Of a stretch of DNA of 6,339 nt, positions 3,597 to 6,339 are shown one piece after another (the first letter of the stretch is position 1; each line of letters opens with the position of its first letter). The position numbers and the translations under genes are program-made. Under the pieces are notes generated by a model. The model did no database searches. It saw only the letters and a program-made list of their open reading frames with translations, and had not been told where the DNA came from. The DNA lies in contig JAEYEL010000037.1 of the NCBI GenBank assembly GCA_023403475.1, positions 1 to 6,339 of the forward strand. Direction: 5' to 3'. This stretch comes from Actinomycetes bacterium (GTDB taxonomy: Bacteria; Actinomycetota; Coriobacteriia; Coriobacteriales; Eggerthellaceae).

Positions 3597-6339
3597 TTAG
3601 ATATTCTTTAGCAATTCCATAACGAAATCGCTGTTGCGCAGCATTTTTTCTTCGTCGATATTTTCAAGCACGTCATCTGCCTGGGCGTAAAAAGCCGGTT
3701 TGGAGCCGTCCATTCCCGCCAGATGCATAGCTTGGAACCCGTGCTTCACAGCTTGTGCTGCAGCGCCGTTCTTCCAGCACAGCTGCACCGAAGGCACGTC
3801 CATTGCAAGCGCCTGCGAGGCCTTTTTCATATAGCGTCTCATGCGCGACGAAGAAAAAACCGTCTTGTAAGCGCCTTCGCGCTCGACGAAAGAAAGCTCG
3901 CCTGCCCCCATGCCTTCCAGCTCGATGATAATGGCGCCTCTCAAATCTTGCGAATGCTCGGCAAGGAAGGCGTTCATGCCTCCGTTTTTCGCCAGCTCGG
4001 ACCCAAGCGCCACGAACCACACCTCGGTGTTGATGCTCGCATACCTGAAACGGCGGATGCTTTCCGCCGCGCTCGGCACCGTCCCCAGCTCGCCTTCGGG
4101 CGCACCTTCGTAACCGGCCTCTTCGTAGCCTTCGTAGTCTCCGTAATCTTCGTAGCTGCCTTCTTCGTAAACGTCTTCTTCGTGAGCATCCTCGATGCGC
4201 TCTTCATGCCCGCCTTGCGACTTTCCCATCATGCGCCGAGAGAAAGCACCACCGTGCCAGCGCCGCTTCTTTCCCTCTGCCGGCTCTTCGTTCGCATCAT
4301 AGACGGGAAACGCCTGGGTGGAACCAAGCTCGGGCTGATCGTCGTCTTGCTGGAAGCTTTCCCATCCGCCTCGCGCCGCTCCGACCGATCGTGCGTCGAA
4401 CGACTCATCGACATGAAGCCATTCCTGGGGCGTTTCCTCATCGTTCTTCTTGTTCTTGCCGAACCGGAATTTTCCGAACAGTCGGTGGGCGCGCGACTTC
4501 GGCATGTCCACGTAGCCAGGTCCTGCGAACGCTCCCGTTTCGGTAACGCGCCCTTCGTAACCCGAATCGTCGGCGTCATCCACATATATATCACTAGGGT
4601 CGACATTCTGCAGAAGCTCCTCGCTTACCGGCGCGAACGCTCCCGTTGCTCCTGCCACGAAAGATCCCGTCAGACCAGCATCTGCAAAAGAAACGCTTCC
4701 CACTTGCTCTTTGTCCTCACCCGAAGAAGAGGAAAAACTTCCCCGAGAGGAAATAGCCCCCGAAAGCGAAGGGAGGGAATTCCGCAGCGCAGAACGGTTC
4801 CAAGAAGCAGAAGCCGCCTCGTCGCCTGCGCCTTCGCCTTCGCCTGCGCCTTCGCCTGCGCGCATCGAAGCTTCCGGACTGCCTAAGTCGATGGAAGGCA
4901 GCGTGTTGAGCAGGCTTTTCGCATTCGGCTTTCCTGATTCTGCAGCTTCGGCCAAAGGAGCGCGCTGCTTTTGCATTTCAGCGAGCGGAGGAAGGGCGGA
5001 TGTCGCCCCTATCGAGGGCAACGTAATGGCACGACGGCCGGCGGGCTTGTCGCTTTCCACGAAAGCAACCTGCTCGCCCGCTTCGACCGTAGACGTCATA
5101 GGGTTGGGAATTTCCAGCGCCTTGTGCGCATGTTCGGAAATGCTCGGCGCCGCGTTTTCGCTCGACGAGACTGCAGAAACCTCTACTCTGTTCATAGTGC
5201 GCCCAGCAACTTCTCCCCTATCGCGAGCCGCTCGTTCGCGCAGGAACGCGGGCACTGTAAACGGCTCCGCCGCATCTCGGCTTTGCCCGCACGCATCGGC
5301 ATCGGATTCCTGTTCCGGCGCAAAAGCGCCGGCATCTTCCCCGAACGTACACGCGCCAAAAGCAGAGCCGTCGGCCTGTGCATTGAAAGATGCCTGGCCC
5401 GTTGCAGATTCCGCACCAGCCTCTTCGCTGCTGCGCTGCGGTCTCGCCTCGAAATCTCTCGCTTCGGCAAGCCCGGCACCCTCCTGCCGGAAGCGCTGCT
5501 GGTCCTCAATGGATGCACCTTGGAGCGCACTTTGGGATCTGGCTTGGAACCCAACTTGGGGCGCACCTTGGGACTCAGCTTGGGACCCGGCTTGCGCTGC
5601 GTCGGAGGAATGTTCGAAAGTTTCCTGCAGCGCCGCGTCGAGCGCGTCGGCATAGCGGGAACGCTGAACCGGAACGCCGTCGTCTTTCGTCCTTTTCGCC
5701 TTTTCCTGCGCCTTCTTGAACCAAACGGGAACGCCGTCATCCGCCGCAGGAGAAAAAACGGACGCTCCTGCCGGAGCGGAAGCGCCAAACGGAACAACAC
5801 CAGACGGGGCAGCGCCTGATGTCGCAACCACATCCGCCGCCACAGCAGCGCCCGCCGCCACGGCAGCGCCCGCCACCGCAACCGGAGCGGCGCCTGCCGA
5901 GGAAAACTCCTGAACGCCGTCTGCCCGAGTCTCGAAACCCACTTCTCCCGCAACTTCCTCGTCATCGAATTCCGAGCCGAACCACGAAGAAACGACACCC
6001 GCATCATGAGCGGAGCCTCCCCGAGCAGCCGCGTTCGCGAGCGCCTCGTCCACGGTTCCGGCCGGAACCGACACGAATGCCTCGCGCGTTTCCGCTCGCA
6101 TGGCACTCACATCATCGGATGTTGGAGCTGCAAGAGGGGCATCCTTCACCTGCACAAGCTGGGAAGATATATCGTATGGAGCAGAAGTCACCGGCTTTCC
6201 CGAAAGAGCGGCCACGGCGGCCTTCGCGGCGGCAAGGCGCATTTCGGGAGACTGGTCCGCAAAGTCGGGCGGCTCCATTGCCCCGGCCTCGTACACCAAA
6301 CGCGCGCCTTCCGGCACCAAGCCGGAAGCACGAGCAGCG
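3597..6339 (-). CDS. Large low-complexity protein with C-terminal M28-peptidase-like domain, N-terminus beyond right edge
   Basis: The frame ends at TAA (3597-3599) and is still open at the right edge, giving at least 913 residues; residues here are numbered from the TTG at 6318-6320. About residues 1-750 are rich in Ala, Ser, Gly and Glu with little predicted fold. Notable parts are an Ala/Val stretch (147-163), seven Gln spaced exactly four apart (243-267), LPS[IL] motifs near 434, 474 and 516, GAFA motifs, a basic segment (609-626), and an acidic Tyr-rich patch (706-740). Residues ~753-907 resemble the second half of an M28 zinc aminopeptidase: VWFVALGSELAKNGGMNAFL, IIIELEGMGAG, then FYAQADDVLENID. 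Compared with M28 enzymes, the paired Glu, the Asp of the LDM-type motif and the final metal His (Y-H-T) are altered. It is probably non-catalytic. No membrane helix is clear in the visible part. Confidence 0.85.
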   Translation of the reverse strand, partial: AARASGLVPEGARLVYEAGAMEPPDFADQSPEMRLAAAKAAVAALSGKPVTSAPYDISSQLVQVKDAPLAAPTSDDVSAMRAETREAFVSVPAGTVDEALANAAARGGSAHDAGVVSSWFGSEFDDEEVAGEVGFETRADGVQEFSSAGAAPVAVAGAAVAAGAAVAADVVATSGAAPSGVVPFGASAPAGASVFSPAADDGVPVWFKKAQEKAKRTKDDGVPVQRSRYADALDAALQETFEHSSDAAQAGSQAESQGAPQVGFQARSQSALQGASIEDQQRFRQEGAGLAEARDFEARPQRSSEEAGAESATGQASFNAQADGSAFGACTFGEDAGAFAPEQESDADACGQSRDAAEPFTVPAFLRERAARDRGEVAGRTMNRVEVSAVSSSENAAPSISEHAHKALEIPNPMTSTVEAGEQVAFVESDKPAGRRAITLPSIGATSALPPLAEMQKQRAPLAEAAESGKPNAKSLLNTLPSIDLGSPEASMRAGEGAGEGEGAGDEAASASWNRSALRNSLPSLSGAISSRGSFSSSSGEDKEQVGSVSFADAGLTGSFVAGATGAFAPVSEELLQNVDPSDIYVDDADDSGYEGRVTETGAFAGPGYVDMPKSRAHRLFGKFRFGKNKKNDEETPQEWLHVDESFDARSVGAARGGWESFQQDDDQPELGSTQAFPVYDANEEPAEGKKRRWHGGAFSRRMMGKSQGGHEERIEDAHEEDVYEEGSYEDYGDYEGYEEAGYEGAPEGELGTVPSAAESIRRFRYASINTEVWFVALGSELAKNGGMNAFLAEHSQDLRGAIIIELEGMGAGELSFVEREGAYKTVFSSSRMRRYMKKASQALAMDVPSVQLCWKNGAAAQAVKHGFQAMHLAGMDGSKPAFYAQADDVLENIDEEKMLRNSDFVMELLKNI
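4101..4205 (-). repeat. Acidic tyrosine-rich coding patch
   Basis: The coding strand encodes residues 706-740 of the large protein, rich in Glu, Asp, Tyr and Gly, with the pattern Y-E/D recurring (VYEEGSYEDYGDYEGYEEA, 717-735). At DNA level the complement shows recurring TCTTCGTA-like octamers. It directly precedes the peptidase-like domain and follows a basic stretch (GKKRRWHGGAFSRRMMGK, 683-700), which makes a charge-separated pair. Confidence 0.7.
4824..4859 (-). repeat. Hexanucleotide tandem repeat (6 x 6 bp) in coding sequence
   Basis: Six consecutive hexamers of the form GCCTGC or GCCTTC (plus strand) encode alternating Ala-Gly and Glu-Gly dipeptides around residue 488 of the large protein. 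The length is a multiple of three, so slippage would change protein length without breaking the frame. Confidence 0.85.
5520..5603 (-). repeat. 12-bp tandem repeat array (about 7 units) in coding sequence
   Basis: Seven 12-bp units, each starting TTG on the plus strand, run head to tail: 5520, 5532, 5544, 5556, 5568, 5580 and 5592. The middle ones follow TTGGGACYCRGC-like sequence; the last is the most diverged. They encode a tetrapeptide with Gln at every fourth position (Gln243 to Gln267). Twelve bp keeps the reading frame. Confidence 0.88.
5836..5871 (-). repeat. 18-bp tandem duplication in coding sequence
   Basis: Units 5836-5853 and 5854-5871 differ at one base (A/G at 5844/5862). They encode two copies of a GAAVAA-type hexapeptide (residues ~151-162), forming the most hydrophobic stretch visible in the large protein. 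Confidence 0.8.

Noticed and set aside
5520..5603. CRISPR-like array
   Set aside because: The units are contiguous 12-mers with no spacers and lie in a coding frame, so they are a minisatellite.
3723..5819. Long plus-strand open frames (up to 387 codons) over the right half
   Set aside because: They are shadows of the GC-rich minus-strand gene. They overlap one another, are Arg/Cys/Ser-biased and lack domains or ribosome sites.
6318..6320. TTG as the true start of the large protein
   Set aside because: The frame stays open to the window edge and no ribosome site precedes it, so the real start is probably outside.

Overview
This is a bacterial chromosomal segment of moderately high GC. Gene style and protein content best fit an anaerobic actinobacterium of the Coriobacteriia/Eggerthellaceae type. 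That placement is inference, resting on a phenylacetate-CoA-ligase-like enzyme paired with a LysR regulator, a 49-residue zinc-ribbon protein, and a very long Ala/Ser/Glu-rich protein ending in a peptidase-like domain. No rRNA, tRNA, CRISPR array, insertion sequence or phage structural gene is visible.

Left part (1-2554): a minus-strand PaaK-type CoA ligase, cut at its C-terminus by the window edge, is divergent from a plus-strand LysR-family regulator. The 342-bp region between them holds two close matches to the conserved chromosomal centromere parS. One is a perfect 16-mer inside a perfect 28-bp palindrome and the other is a one-mismatch copy, with centres 63 bp apart. It also holds a further inverted repeat, a NodD-like ATC-N9-GAT candidate LysR operator, and two small hairpins in the LysR leader. 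The parS pair is the strongest non-coding signal in the window. It suggests a ParB-loading region, probably on the origin-proximal side of the chromosome. No parA or parB gene lies in the window.

Middle part (2555-3596): a 69-residue XRE-type repressor (minus) and a 70-residue acidic protein of unknown function (plus) diverge from a 77-bp gap containing a 20-bp inverted repeat, a likely operator. A strong bidirectional terminator follows the small protein. It also serves the opposing strand, where a 49-residue two-CxxC zinc-ribbon protein (DUF5679-like) lies under its own TATAAT box.

Right part (3597-6339): one minus-strand reading frame fills the rest and runs off the right edge, so its N-terminus is missing. 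About 750 residues look disordered and carry in-frame DNA tandem repeats (6, 12 and 18 bp), repeated short linear motifs and an acidic tyrosine-rich patch. The last ~155 residues resemble the C-terminal half of an M28-type zinc aminopeptidase fold with key metal ligands replaced. This suggests a non-catalytic, scaffold-like relative. The long plus-strand open frames across this region are antisense shadows.
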